Assembly: GCA_963402885.1 (NCBI GenBank)
Contig: OY727102.1
Coordinates: forward strand, 1,860,001-1,924,000
Direction of reading: 5' to 3'
Length of the DNA: 64,000 nucleotides
Source: Antedon bifida
Lineage: Eukaryota > Echinodermata > Crinoidea > Comatulida > Antedonidae
Below are positions 1-12,399 of this stretch, in pieces (position 1 is the stretch's first letter; every line of letters starts with the position of its first letter). The position numbers and the translations under genes are program-made. The notes under the pieces are model-generated. The model saw only the letters and a list, made by a program, of their open reading frames with translations, had not been told where the DNA came from and did no database searches.

Positions 1-431
1 TCGGGCTCTGTCAATTTGTTTGTTCATTCTCAAATCCTCATAGAACACGTCAAGTCTTGCAAATGTGTGTCTAGAATCAATTAAGAATGATTAATGAATG
101 ACGTCATGACATGAAGTGCATACAGTGAGTCTGATCCAACTTTCAGGAAAAAGAAGTTAGGCCCATATAATATTAGGTTTTCTATTTGTAAACTCCCTAC
201 AACCATAATTGCTGAAAAGCTTCACACTTTCAACGTGGAAACGAAAACATGTTGTCATCAACCTTTATTTACACACAATATGTCTAAATTTATTTTTGCG
301 AGAAAAAAAATGTTTTTATTATGAAAATTATGAATGAGGAAAATCTATATTATAATCTAAAGCATATAATACTGTTTGAGATTAAATATTTTGTATAGTA
401 ATAGAATTAATTCCTTGAATGTTGCTCCTAC
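1..431. other. Non-coding, presumed intron
   Basis: AT-rich sequence downstream of the last visible donor of the minus-strand channel gene. I found no exon bounded by splice sites, no TM2-like frame and no repeat. Confidence 0.4.
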
Positions 432-911
432 CTCATATATTCTGTCGTTCTTTCTACGTCACTGCTAATTCTTTCAAGATCGTTCGCAGCCTCTTCGCTC
501 AAAGTGCTTACATTTACGTAAATACTATCAAATAAGTTATCAAAGAACGTTTCAAAATATTTCTGCGTTCCTGAATTACTTATATTGCTGTGATTAGTAA
601 AGTTATTCTCGAGAATACCAGTCATGGCGTTACTAACGTCTAACACGTGATCATGAGCGCGTTCCTTGACGTCATCATAAAACTTTGAGTTGACGCTTAT
701 TGTTAGGTTACAATTCCAATCCCGAACTTCAAACATTTTATCCGTGATTTCAACCTCAACAAAACCAAACACATCAACTGCAATTTTTCGTAAGTGCTTC
801 TGCAAACTAGCTTCATTTATGTGATGTCCTTGAAAAGTTGCATTTAAAAAAGAAGGCGTGGCTTTAATGATAAATTCTCTCTTTTTTTCCGAGTTTGCAA
901 ATGTTACTTGC
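432..911 (-). CDS. Candidate extra extracellular exon of the DEG/ENaC gene
   Basis: A 480-bp open frame bounded by TATCTCCAG (acceptor) and GAG|GTAGGA (donor), about 160 residues with no stop. It is rich in N-glycosylation sequons (NAT, NLT, NFT, NHS, NIS, NVS), so it should be extracellular. The second half looks helical and acidic. It has no membrane segment and no TM2-like sequence. Position and phase put it after the palm strand of exon 7. I do not recognise the fold. It is either a lineage-specific insert between palm and TM2, or an exon of another minus-strand gene. Confidence 0.5.
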
Positions 912-3900
912 CTGGAGATAAAACGATAATGAGTTTTTGAAAAGATAAATGAAATTAAAAATCACATTGAAAGACAGATTAGTCAACATAGTAATATCGT
1001 ACAGACATAATAAGCTGAAATAAAGCCTTATCGTATGAGAAAAAAAATACGCGTTATTTTTAAAGGAACATCGATTAAAAATTTATAATGTATAATGGGA
1101 AAGATGATTGCTCTGGTTAGCCTCCTTCACTGATTTATTTTTGTGTGGAAATTACCTAGGCTTAGAAATTAAACTGAACTTGATACTCAACGTTAGCATT
1201 TCTCATCTGCATTATTGTTTCAGGAATAAAGCTATTTAAAAAAGAATAATCTATAACTAAAAAATGTAAATTTTCAATACCGTATTTTCCAACCAAGCGC
1301 TTTTCCAAAATGTTCAAGTTTCTTAGTCATGTATAGGGTACGTGCGACGCTTAGGGATGGGAAGTTACTGGAAGATAGCGTCTTCTGAAGATCCACCATC
1401 TCACATGGCTCCGGGCAATCACAAATATGGTGTTTTTCTCGTGCAAAAGTATCTGGTAATAATCAAAAACAGTAATCGAGATAAAAACCATTATCATTAT
1501 TAGATGTGAATTTACAACGGAAGGTCAGTTTTACCAATAATTATTATTTTTTAATTGAAGAATTGTTATTCAAAAGGAAGAAAAATTATCAAAATCAAAA
1601 GACGTATGGAATTTATTTTTAAAAAAGGACAAAACCATTCAATCTACCATTGCATGATCACAATCAAAAGGATCCCCATTTTTAATTTGTCGATATTTTG
1701 TCGAAAAAAGGCTAAATATATTTAAATATTATTACACTATATCAATGAAAGCATGCATGATATCTAAGTATTATTATCACCTATGTTTTTGCTGTAACAG
1801 TTCTTGTGTTGTAGTGGTAAACAAAATGGCACAGAATCTGAAACTAAGTGACAAAATACAATGAATACAGCAATATGCTGTTGCTGAAGAAATCCTGAGT
1901 GTCGTGTCGCCTCAGCTTTCTGGTCAAATTATAAACAGGAAATTTGATCTTTAATTCACATTATAAATAAGTATATCTTTCTTAAATTACATGATGTTTA
2001 TAGAATGTTAATTCGTAGAAGTCTGTCTATGGTTTATAAAGTAAAACCAATTAAAACCCTTTCGTTTTTACGACGCGCCGTGCTGCTAGCGGCTATCGAG
2101 TCTAAAAGTCATTCTGCTTCTGCTTACTGAAACCGGTCAGACGATATATGTAATAATGTAACGTACTTTAGTATCAAATCAAAGTATTATCAAAACGTAA
2201 TTTGCACCATTATATGGAGTAGGCCTAGGCCTAATATCTGTTTTATTAGCCAATCAAAATAGTCATTCATTGCTATTTAGTATTTAGTTAATCCAAGTGA
2301 TAAATGGATGGGTGAAAATGGGAAGACATCATGCTCACATTCGATTACAATATTCTTATTTTCATTGAATTAGAAACTAATCAGTTCATATGATTATAAA
2401 AATAAATTTGGTAATTCATTGTTATTCTTACCATTTGATGAAAAGAAAATCAGACATTTGCATAATTCAGCAAAGTAATTGGTTTCACAAGTTTGAATAC
2501 ATTTCGATTTACTGTAATGTTCGTCCTTCGATAATGTTAAGTCATCAGGTGTCTTGCTAGTGTTATCTGTTGTAATTTCTACACAGTCACTGAATGGTGC
2601 TGGTAGTAACTTAATCTAATGGTAAATAAAATAACAAATCAACAATAATCTTCAAATACAATGTTTGTTGAGTTTAAAACTACTTAATATCACCTTTGAT
2701 TTTGCTTAATTTGTTTTTCTTATTTAGGGCCTATATCCAAAATCTAAAGGTTGAAATATTTATATTTTGTGAATTAACAATGTCCAATGTCCAATGGTTC
2801 ATCAGAAAAGTGAGATTGTAATACTCACAAATCTCCGTCTAAGGCCTATGGATGTGCTCATACCAACTGCAATGTCAAGACCTTCCGATGCTACGTCAGC
2901 AGTATGATCATGCGCAGTAATCGATACCCTGAATCCCACCTTTTCTCTTGGTGCAGCAACATACTGGAGATGTTCCGCATTTAAAATTAAACTTAGACCA
3001 TTTGATAATCCTGAAAGAATTATTATTACTAATTACGTTATTAATTGTGCGCATGCATAAACATTGTGACGCGCTTCCACAAACGATTCGATTTGACTCT
3101 TATTTTTGGCGGATACTTTGTCCAGGCGACGACCAACAGCGCATGTGCGGGTCTAAGTTGTCGCGCAAACAGAAGGCTCCACATTGATAATTCACCGTCG
3201 TCTCAGTGTATTTCATTTCCAACTTTTATTTATTTGTACTAATCTCGTCTTTTAAATTGTATATTTTCCATTTCCATTTCATTAGCCTATATTACTTTCC
3301 AATTCAGAATTTCAAAACAAGCACGGTGATTCATTTACCACTCTCTTTGCAGTCAATGTTTTGCTTTGTTATTACAAGAACGATTTATTTATAACATATG
3401 AATAATTTAATGAGTATTATGCAGCTATCAAATATAGACGATTAAAGTTAACCAAACCGCCGTCAAAATTGCATTATGGAAATATTCTCCATTGTAATAT
3501 TTACATCGTATCTTGAATATTGAATTATTTGCATCATCATGTACTATACACTCTGCATATTTCTTTTTACCTGAATTATTGACTTCCATTGGGGGAAGCC
3601 TAAATTTGTAGCAAACTCCGAAATTGGTTAAAGTCTTTTCAAAATGTTGCGGACCACATGTTTTCATATTAAACTTGCACCTAATATAGAAGTATAAAAA
3701 TCGATTGTTAATATTACCTGTATCACATAAAAACATCAGTAGTAAAGGAGTACTCACAATGAGAAATGATATAATAAACAAACAAATTAATCAATCAACA
3801 ATAGTAGTAATAGTAAAACTAATATTTCTAGAAGTTTTCTGAATTAATGTTCATGGAACACACAAAATCTCAAAACCTAGTAATAAATTCGATTCGATGA

Positions 3901-6081
3901 CCTATAATTGCAACTTATCTAAGAAAGGAATCTTGTAGCAGACAAGTAAAGTATTCACTTACGACACAATCATATCCGTTTTGTCATGCCCATTCAAAGT
4001 GACAAGTTCTTTCATATCTCTTTTCCATAAATTGAAGATGTCACTTTTCTGGTTCGTGACGTCATCGTCGTCATCGTGAAGGTTTGTTAAGCCTTTATCA
4101 GGAAACAATTCCCGAATGAACTTTAACCCTTTCGTCAAAAAGTCGGCCGTACCATTAAATACAGGAACAATTTTATCTAACCTGTAAATGAATGGTCTTA
4201 TTTATTTACTTTCGTGTTTTTCTTGCACTGCTGATAGGCCTATATAAGATTTTTTTTTTCTCTCTCTAAGAACTAGAAGAAGTGGATACGATAGTATTTA
4301 TTGTCATTTTTACAACTAGTACAAATGAAAATTGGTTCTTGATATGTACTGTACATGCAAGTTATTATACTGTTTGATTGGATTGTAAATTAAAAAAAAA
4401 GTAAATTAGGGAAATAATCTGCGACTTGCAGCCTACTGGGCTGAATTGCGCACATATATTCATTCGTAAATAGGCCTATCATGTAATTCAGCTAATTTTG
4501 ATGTTATTAAATAGATTTAAATTAAAAATCAAGAACTTTAAAGAAGAGGACATAGAAGATGTGTTAATGTTAATAACGATATTGCTACTAAGGTACCTAG
4601 GCCTACTAATGTTTAACATTTTTACAGTACATAAACATATTTAAGCAACATTAATTCATGGAAATATAATATGTATATGAGAGCATTGCATGGTTGGGAT
4701 ATTGAATTAAGTGATAAATACAATACGATGTGTGCTTAGTTTATGACAAAGATTCATTTTTCAATTAGTAGAAAATCGTTAGTGAAAGCAGGGAAGAGTT
4801 AAATTACAATAATTTAACTCTTCCCTGGTGGAAGTTTGATTGGTATTTTTAACTGCTTACGATTTCCATCCCAGTTCCTATTGTGTATTGTTGACTGTGT
4901 TTTTACAAGAATATGTTTTGAGCATTGAGCACTTCTCTAGGCAAAAAAGGTATTAAACAATCTCATAACTCAAATCTGGCCTTGTGTTAGTGCTGCATGC
5001 AGATGCTACCTTTTGCCTGCATATCAAATTATCATAAATTGAACCAATTGTTTAGACAATTATTATTATTATTATTTTACAAGATATGCCTTAGTAGTAT
5101 AGCTTACTTACTTAAACATATTGCTGTTGCATATGGTAACCACAGGAAAAGGCATAGGAATAATGGTATCATGGCTAACTTCAGTGTATGTCGAATATGT
5201 CGTATATTCAATAATTGATTCCTTTATCTCACGTCCTAGGAAATACAGTGATACAATCAGAATCCCCAACCAAAATATCCTAATAAATAAAGATAAAATT
5301 ATTTAAATATCTAAAAATCTCAAAATAAATTGATAATTATATTATTATATAACACAATTTCAATATGTTTTGTTCTAACGTTCGATACTATTTCACAATT
5401 TATACTGATTTATCTGGGAATCTTAATGTGAAATATTTAAACATTTATTTACAAACATAGGCCTTCTTTCTAATAAAACAAAAATAAACAATTTACCACA
5501 TTCCTTAAAAAACATCAATTGTCTTTTTACATTTAGTTTTAAATTAAGGTGTTCATTTACTCAGCTTAGTTTATTTATTTTTATTTTTATAGGCCTATTT
5601 CATTTTTCTTGTAAATTTTAGGGTACTTCTTTATTAAGTTCATTTCAACATTGTATGTGTTTCCTTTTAATCTCGTTATCAACCTATATTACTGATTTTT
5701 AAAAATATTGTATCGATGATGAATAGAAGTATTTGATTTGATTTGAACGTTGAAACATATTATCTCTTCCATTTTAACGTCGTTTGCCTTTCCTTCTTAT
5801 TCTAGATTCTAGATCTAGACCCTACTTGCTAATACTTTTACATCCTACCTTCTAGGCCAATTATTAGCCTGTGTCAGGTTCCTAACTCCATGAAGCGTTG
5901 TTTCCTGTCCAAACTTTTCTAATCGCATCTGCAGTTTTTCAGGTTTTGTTCTTTTTTTCTCAATAGAATCAAAGAACATTTTCCTTCGCAAAAATCCATA
6001 TCCGCCAGATTTTCTCTGGAAAGGATAATTCTTCGTATGAGTTTCTGGAATCATTTCAGTCATCTTGTTTGCCTGAACCAT
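432..6081 (-). CDS. DEG/ENaC (ASIC-type) cation channel, 3' end off window
   Basis: Exons read on the minus strand: 6081-5849, 5279-5112, 4181-3963, 3680-3571, 3010-2829, 2615-2432, 1452-about 1187, 911-432. All phases agree except in exon 7. Exon 1 starts at an ATG with an in-frame stop upstream and holds the cytoplasmic gating motif T-T-L-H-G. Exon 2 encodes TM1 (IFWLGILIVSLYFL) and FPVVTICN, the family signature after TM1. Later exons give HDKTDMIVSCKF, FEKTLTNFGVCYKF, the GLSLIL palm strand, YSKSKC..C..C.C, then HHICDCPEPCE and SSNFPS. This order is diagnostic of the DEG/ENaC superfamily, trimeric Na+-permeable channels gated by protons, peptides or force. TM2 with its GxS filter is not seen and should lie beyond base 1. 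Exon 7 needs a +1 shift near base 1300. Exon 911-432 is phase-compatible but does not look like the family's usual post-palm sequence. Confidence 0.85.
1187..1452 (-). pseudogene. DEG/ENaC exon 7 with apparent frameshift
   Basis: The exon opens in phase with the previous one and encodes CDCPEPCE and SSNFPSLSVA, then TLYMTKKLEHFGK. That frame stops soon after. The +1 frame immediately continues with the expected family sequence, KYGIENLHFLVIDYSFLNSF and ETIMQ, matching the ASIC palm strand before TM2. The switch falls around 1290-1312, beside short A and T runs. With one base removed, a GTATCA donor (GT at 1186-1185) leaves phase 2, which fits the next exon at 911. It could be an assembly indel in a homopolymer, or a real lesion making the gene a pseudogene. 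Confidence 0.6.
4789..4827. repeat. Perfect 18-bp inverted repeat with 3-bp loop
   Basis: CAGGGAAGAGTTAAATTA is followed by CAA and its exact reverse complement. It lies in the intron between channel exons 2 and 3 and would form a strong hairpin. It may be the remnant of a tiny inverted-repeat element. Confidence 0.8.
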
Positions 6082-7122
6082 ACATTGAACATACTTATAT
6101 CATGCTAAATGTATTCCTCTTCTAATAACAAACATTTTCGAATTCCACTCTCAGCAGTGCGATACGAAATGATAATGCTCTTCATATACCTACATAAAAG
6201 TAATACTACTCAACAAGTCGGCTGTTTTCATTACCTTTCCGTTCTTATCTTGGTATATTGATTCCGATTGATGTGACATGAAATCAGACGATACGATTGA
6301 CCTTAGGCAGAAGAAAAGGTTCGGACAATTGCGCACACTAATCTACAAGATGACAGTGGGCGTACTTCGATCGCTCAGTATTCATCAATTTATTAACTCA
6401 ATCTCCGATATTTTCCAGAGTGTATTCTTCAGTGAAATTCCCAATTGCAATTATCTCTAGCTTTTGTGTACTGTATATCGATAACTGATGAATAAAGTCA
6501 ATTGTATATTCTACACTTCGTAGAACATGCAATCAGCGCAATTCAAGGATACCATGATCATTGTCTTTTTGTCGGCCGATGGTGCAGATCTTACTACAAC
6601 TGATTGTTTCTCTGTTCACGTCACTATGAATCCTGGCTGTGGATCGGTACAAAGTTATCATGTGCGCATTGTAGTAAATGACAGAAATGTTAATAATCAA
6701 ACATGATTTTAATATTTGTACAATCCATAAAACAATTACAATAATCCCCTACGATAATTATGGTAATTTTAAAATTTCAACTTTCCATATACGACTTCAA
6801 AGTTTTAGGTGAATTTTCTGTACATATATCGGCTTCATGCCTAGGCCTAGTACGGCGGCGGATTAGTCCAATTTCAAAGTTGGTCTGACATCGGCATCTT
6901 TTACAAAATGTTTTATATTTGATCTTATCTCAGCCCCCATTAACCACATACAAGAACCAACGGAGACAATTTGTTAATTTGTTTAATACATGTTTATTCT
7001 GGACGGTGTGGCCACATATGCCAACTACCATAAACTTTTATTCATAATAGCTTTCACACCAGTCCCAACCTATTTCGCTTAGGCCTACATTCCCAGTTTC
7101 CTGGACTTTCTGCAATCTCACT

Positions 7123-7158
7123 CCTGAGGACGACCAAAGCATATTGATCGAAACGTCG
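7123..7158 (+). repeat. Hammerhead-like motif, possible Penelope-like element remnant
   Basis: CTGAGGACGACC, about 13 bases, then GATCGAAACGTC. The CTGAnGA ... CGAAAC spacing recalls the minimal hammerhead core found in Penelope-like retroelements. The first pair of stem II is imperfect (C opposite C), so self-cleavage is doubtful. No reverse transcriptase frame is nearby. Confidence 0.3.
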
Positions 7159-7544
7159 AGAAACACAACAGTTCTTTACGTGGTGTACCGCAAACTGTAT
7201 ACAGTATTACATTTTATTACAATACAATTAATATCTTGCATGAAACGGATATTTCAAAATACAGCATAATGTGGTACGGTAGAATAATAATCTTCTAATG
7301 TTAAAGATTAACAAAAGTAAAATTTAACAGTGTGGCGTGTTTACCACGAATGACTAACAGTACCATCTTCCCCACTGCACCTGCACAAACTAATTTGCAT
7401 AACAAGGCACGGCACACCAATTTTCTTCTAAACACGTAACGAATAGATTGAATTTTTTGCATTGCAATTGAGGGCGCTAAACATAAAATTGACGAGATCA
7501 AATGATGGTGATAGCCAAAAAAAATAATAAAAGATGTTAAATGT

Positions 7545-7790
7545 GCTCTCCCTGCCTCAGCACTAAGGCCCTGCCACAGCCTTTTGGGGTCGTTTCCAGC
7601 ACATCACCTGATGCATTGATGTTGTTGCCTCATGATGTGTGGTGGAAAGGGGGACGTATAATTCTGTGAACCCCAAACACAGTAGCTCGCATAGCTTTAA
7701 CTCTATTCCACCGACCAGCGTGTGAATCGAACGCATGACATTCGTGTATTAAACTCAGTCGCCTGAGCTAACCGGTCATCTTGGTTTTAA
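7545..7790 (-). mobile_element. tRNA-derived SINE
   Basis: On the minus strand the head reads GGTTAGCTCAGGCGACTGAG (box A / D-arm-like), with GCGTTCGATTC (box B-like) about 45 bp later. An unrelated body runs toward 7545. This is the layout of a Pol III-driven, tRNA-related SINE. Outer limits are approximate and no clear target-site duplication was seen. Confidence 0.6.
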
Positions 7791-8399
7791 CAAGGTTAAT
7801 ATGCCTATTTATGACGTAATTGCGTATAATGAAGCGCAGCACGTATAGACTATTTCCAGCTTTGCAGTCATGTAATTTGTGGCGTGACGGGTAATGCTCT
7901 GTTTTGAGTAGATCTCATGTTACTAAACTTTGGTTCAAATCTATTTGGATTTATTTTTGTTATTGTAAAATGTAAAATAAATTTCGTTTTTCTTTTATTT
8001 TGAAAGAGAGTTATTTAGGTTTGAAAAAATAAAACAAAATCAGAAAACAGGGTCTGCTTGTTACTAAATAATAATTGTCGATGTTCATATTTTCCGGCCT
8101 AATTGAAACTATAATAATATTAGTTATTTATTTGTAAAGGTCGGGACGGTTGAATCAGTGCTTCAAATAAAAACGCACACTTACTCAATGTATTGGAATA
8201 TATGACATTATTTATTGTTATTACAGTAGTAGTCCATGGGCCAGGTCCAGTTTTTTGCGAAAGCAGTATCAAATTGGTGGCAAATGCTACCATACATTTT
8301 TGGAAAGCTTAATATGTCTACTTTTCAGAAATCCATGATAGCAATGCCAATTGTACAGCTTAATAGTCATTTTTTAGGATTATATAACACCGCCTACGG

Positions 8400-9990
8400 A
8401 AAATATGCAACACAAAATTTTGGGGTAGGGGGTAACATTTTTGCTAATAACTTGGGATTGAGTGAACATATTTGCATTTTCTTTGTGTCAGTATGTAGTG
8501 TATAGACTGCTTAAGCATAATATATTTTTATAAGTAAATCCAACAATTATTGACGCCATTAGAGGTCAGAAGGTCACTGAACTTTTATAAAAAATGAATT
8601 TTTTTCTAATATTAACTTATAACTTTCAGTTTTTAACAAAAAAAATACAATAGATGTTATGCAAACTGATGTTTTCATGAACATATAGACCCAATAAACA
8701 AGAAAATTGAAGTTAAAGATTACCAAAATATGAATATACTGTGTATTATGAAGAAATTTGTTGTTTTTAGTAATTTGTAATCGTTTACAATTATGGGGTA
8801 GGGGGTAACATTTTTGCGAATAATTTACAATTTAGTTAACAGATTTGCATTTTCTTGCTATCAGTATGTAGTGTATAGATTGCCTAATTGTAATATACTT
8901 TTTAAAAATGAATCCCGCATTTATTGACATCTTTAGAGGTCAAAAGGTCACTGACCTTTAATCAAAAATGCAATTTCTTCTAAAATAGCTTATGAATTTC
9001 AATTTTAAACACAAAAATACAAGAAATCTTATGCAAACTAATGTTTTCTTAAACCTATAGACACAATAAATAAGAAAATTGAAGTTAACATTTTTTCAAA
9101 AATGAATATGCTGTTCATTATAAAGAAACTTGTTCGTCATTAGTAATTTGTGACAATTATGGGGTAGGGGGTAACATTTTTGCAAATAACTTAAGATTTA
9201 GTTAACAGATTTACATTTTCTTGTTATCATTATGTAGTGTATGGATTTCTTTATTGTAATATGCTTTAAAAAAATGAATCCAACATCTATTGATGCCTTT
9301 TAGAGGTCAAAGGTCAATTACCTTTAATCAAAAATGCAATTTCTTCTAAATTAACTTATAAATTTCAATTTTAAACACAAAAATATATAGAGATCTTATG
9401 TTAATGTTTTCCCAAACCTATAGACACAATGAACAAGGAAATTGAAGTTAAACAAACAAATATTCTGTGAATTTATGAAGACATTCTGTCTGTTAATAGT
9501 AATTTCTTATTAACAATTATAAGGTAAGGGGTTACATTTTTCCTAATAACTTTGTATTTAGTGATCACATTTGAATTTATTTTGGTATTAATATGTACTG
9601 TGTAGGTTGCTTAATTGTTATATTCATTTTGAAAAAAATAAAATGTAACATATATTGACATCTTTTTAGGTAAAATGGTCATTGAACATTTAAAAAATGC
9701 AATTTCGTCCAAATTTACATTAATAAAGTTTCAATATTTAACGCAAAAATACAACAAATCTAATACAAACTTTTTTTTAAACCTATAAAGACAATGGACA
9801 AGAAATTGAAGTTAAAGATTAAAAACAAATAAACATGTGTACAGTAATAATAATATTAAGAATTGTGACCGTATTAGTAATTTGTAATTATTCAAAATTA
9901 TGGGGTAAGGGGTAACATTTTTGCTAATAACTTTGAATTTAGTGAACAGATTTTGCCTTTCTTGGTACCAATAAATAGTATATCAACTGT
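8400..9990 (+). repeat. Left arm: five tandem ~370-bp units
   Basis: The marker GGGTAGGGGGTAACATTTTT or a close variant recurs near 8422, 8795, 9160, 9523 and 9903, spacing about 363-380 bp. Each unit also holds a box resembling TAGAGGTCAAAGGTCA and the phrase CAAGAAAATTGAAGTTAA. Units diverge progressively inward, the two innermost most of all. Confidence 0.85.
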
Positions 9991-11112
9991 TTAATTGCTA
10001 TATATTAAAACATTATCAAATTGTTATTACCAATAGATTTATGTGGTTTTTATTTTATTAAACCTATAGAAAAATATTAACCGTTTAGTATTGTTATAGG
10101 TTACGAAATAACATGACCTTTTGGAGGGTATACATTATTTGATTTATTATTAAAGATGTATTGTCCCTTGAAACACAAAAAAATGAAGATCAAAATATTC
10201 TAAATTTAAATTGGCCATATCAAAGTAATATTAAAGTTATTCACTTTAAGTCGAAAATTCGAGCCAAAAGCAACAAGTTTACGTAATTTACAGGTAAATT
10301 CGTTGGATTACATTTCGTCTGGAAAATCGTTGCGAGCGAAAGTAAACAAAGATTTCAAACCATGAGTACGCATTATGCATATGCTAATTATGATTGTTTA
10401 CAACTCGTCACGGTTGAGAAGGTATTTTCACACAGATCGTGAGGAAGTTTTATGATTATGCATACAGAGAGTAGCCAAACAAGCGCGTTTCATTATGGGA
10501 TATGTTTTGACTGAAAACTTTGACTGGAAGTCAAAGTTATTTTTTTAACAAAAAACGTCTGTATTTCAGTTAAATGATTTTTTTTTCGACAAATTTTTGG
10601 TGATAGTTAATAACTATATGATACTTCAAAATGACCCACCTTTTTTCGAAATCTGTTATTTTTTATTTTTTTGGAATTAGTCAAAGGGACAATACATCTT
10701 TAATTAAAAATATCGTTGATGTTTCATTGTTATTACATATTGATAATAATATTAATAAACATATCCAGCTTCTGTGTTGTAAATTGTTTTTTATAATTTA
10801 CATATTCCAAACATTCAATTGTCTATAGTAATCATAGAAATGACAATTGTTTAGATTACCAATTATATCTGTAATTGATCTGTATTTGTAAATGATAAGA
10901 TATTCTAAGGTTATAAATGTTCATCTCGTCTGCAAATTAGGTAGTTTTCTTCTTTTTTTTAAAAACAAAACTGTTATGGTATTGTAATACTGTATTACAG
11001 GACAATAACATTTTCCTTCATCTTGATTTAAAGAAAACAGTTAGTTTATTCAAACTCATTAATATGTCAATTTTTTAGATTTTCATATTAGCTGCAGTTC
11101 AGCAATTCACAC

Positions 11113-11699
11113 TTACTAGGAAATTTACACTACAGCCTCAGAGACCGGTGGCGCTTCCACATACGTTTGAAAGAACTGGGTATCTCTCTGTTTTCATATC
11201 TCAGTTTGAATTATATTGGAGGATAACTCTGACACAACCACCTAAAGTTAGGTCCAGTCAATGCAATTTACACAGGAAGGAAAAATCATATCTGGTATCT
11301 TCAGAAGAGACTGTCATGTATACTTTACATTTTCTTCATTGATCACAGACGCCACTGAGCCAAATAGTGTTTCTATCCATTGTTGGATGCCCTTCACATC
11401 TCTAGAGAATACAGACTGAAGACTATAACGTGCTGTACCAGGGTACTTGGTTCTAGTATTTTTGTCAGCTTTTTCCATAACATTTTAAAAGATATTAGCG
11501 GTAACATTGATCAAAATCGGGAAACTTGCAAAGTATCACATTCCAAAATGTCAAGGAACATTGTACAAGATCATACTTCATTTTGCGATAACAAAATCAT
11601 GTCTTTTTAAGATTTCCATATATACCCAGTTGTTTTAAATGATGTAGGCTCCACTGGAATTTGACGATGTAATATAATAGAATTAATTCTATTATGAAT
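11113..11699. other. Central loop of the foldback element
   Basis: Unique sequence between the inner inverted repeats (11084-11112 / 11700-11728). It has a more complex base composition than the arms and short open frames on both strands (for example 11380-11610 plus), but no domain I recognise. It may be captured host DNA or the remnant of a former internal gene. Confidence 0.45.
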
Positions 11700-11984
11700 G
11701 TGTGAATTGCTAAACTGCAGCTGATATGCAGATCTGAAACATTTACCTATTGTTAATGAGTTCATTTTTGTAAACCAAGATACAGGAAATTGTCAGATGA
11801 ACATTTATAGAAAAGAATATCTTTTAAATACAAATTTAATTGGTAGGCCCTAGTGTCATTTTTAAAATTACTATATAAGTCGATTAATTCATTTAAAGTA
11901 CAAAATGTAAAATAATAACAATTTACACAGTATAGCCTAAAAACTAGAGCAGCAGCGTGAAAATAACCAAATACCCTATCAAAA

Positions 11985-12115
11985 GTAGTGGAGCTGTAGC
12001 TTGGTAATTAACGTGCTTGCCTTCCAATCCCAAGGTCCGGGGTTTAATCCTGACCTAGTGCCAGGGTTGTAACTCACAACTCTTTCAACTCCACTTCTTC
12101 ACGATAAATTATAAA
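11985..12115 (+). mobile_element. tRNA-Gly-like SINE head
   Basis: GTAGCTTGGTAATTAACGTG resembles a D arm / box A, CTTGCCTTCCAATCCCAAG an anticodon arm with a TCC loop, and GGGGTTTAATCCTG a box B. The T loop has lost the TTCGAATC form, so it is not a working tRNA gene. It sits in the right half of the foldback element and probably inserted later. Confidence 0.5.
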
Positions 12116-12399
12116 ATAGTTTATCCATCCTGTAACTTTACGATGAAATAAATGTTTTTATAAAGCTCTATATCCTCATATTAAAACAAAATCATTATTT
12201 TTTTTTTTCAATAAATAAAATAATGTATACCCTCCAACAAGTCATGCATAATGTTATTTTGTACCCCACAACAACACTAAATACTACAATTTTTCAATTT
12301 GTCTACAGGCTTTAAATAAAACTACACAGCCACTATTGGTAATATTATTTGAGATCAAAATGTTGCATAATTTTTTGATATAACAATTTTTAATTAAAC

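Larger units (their letters stand above)
6082..8229. other. Intergenic region upstream of the channel gene
   Basis: No coding exon with convincing splice sites was found on either strand. It contains a hammerhead-like motif near 7123-7158 and a tRNA-derived SINE at about 7545-7790 (listed separately). The promoter of the minus-strand channel gene should lie just above 6081, but I see no clear core element. The short open frames here are not supported by homology. Confidence 0.5.

Noticed and set aside
2948..3187. Plus-strand open frames
   Set aside because: Partly antisense to channel exon 3010-2829, with no independent support.
5121..5306. Hydrophobic plus-strand open frame
   Set aside because: It is the antisense of the TM1 exon of the channel gene (5279-5112), which has family motifs and good splice sites.
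8236..8505. 89-residue plus-strand open frame, matched by 14265-14486 on the minus strand
   Set aside because: The two frames are the mirrored ends of the inverted repeat. The other tandem units do not keep the frame, and no domain or splice context supports a protein.
11985..12115. Functional tRNA-Gly gene
   Set aside because: The D-arm and anticodon arm look tRNA-like, but the T loop is degraded and it lies inside a repeat; a SINE is more likely.
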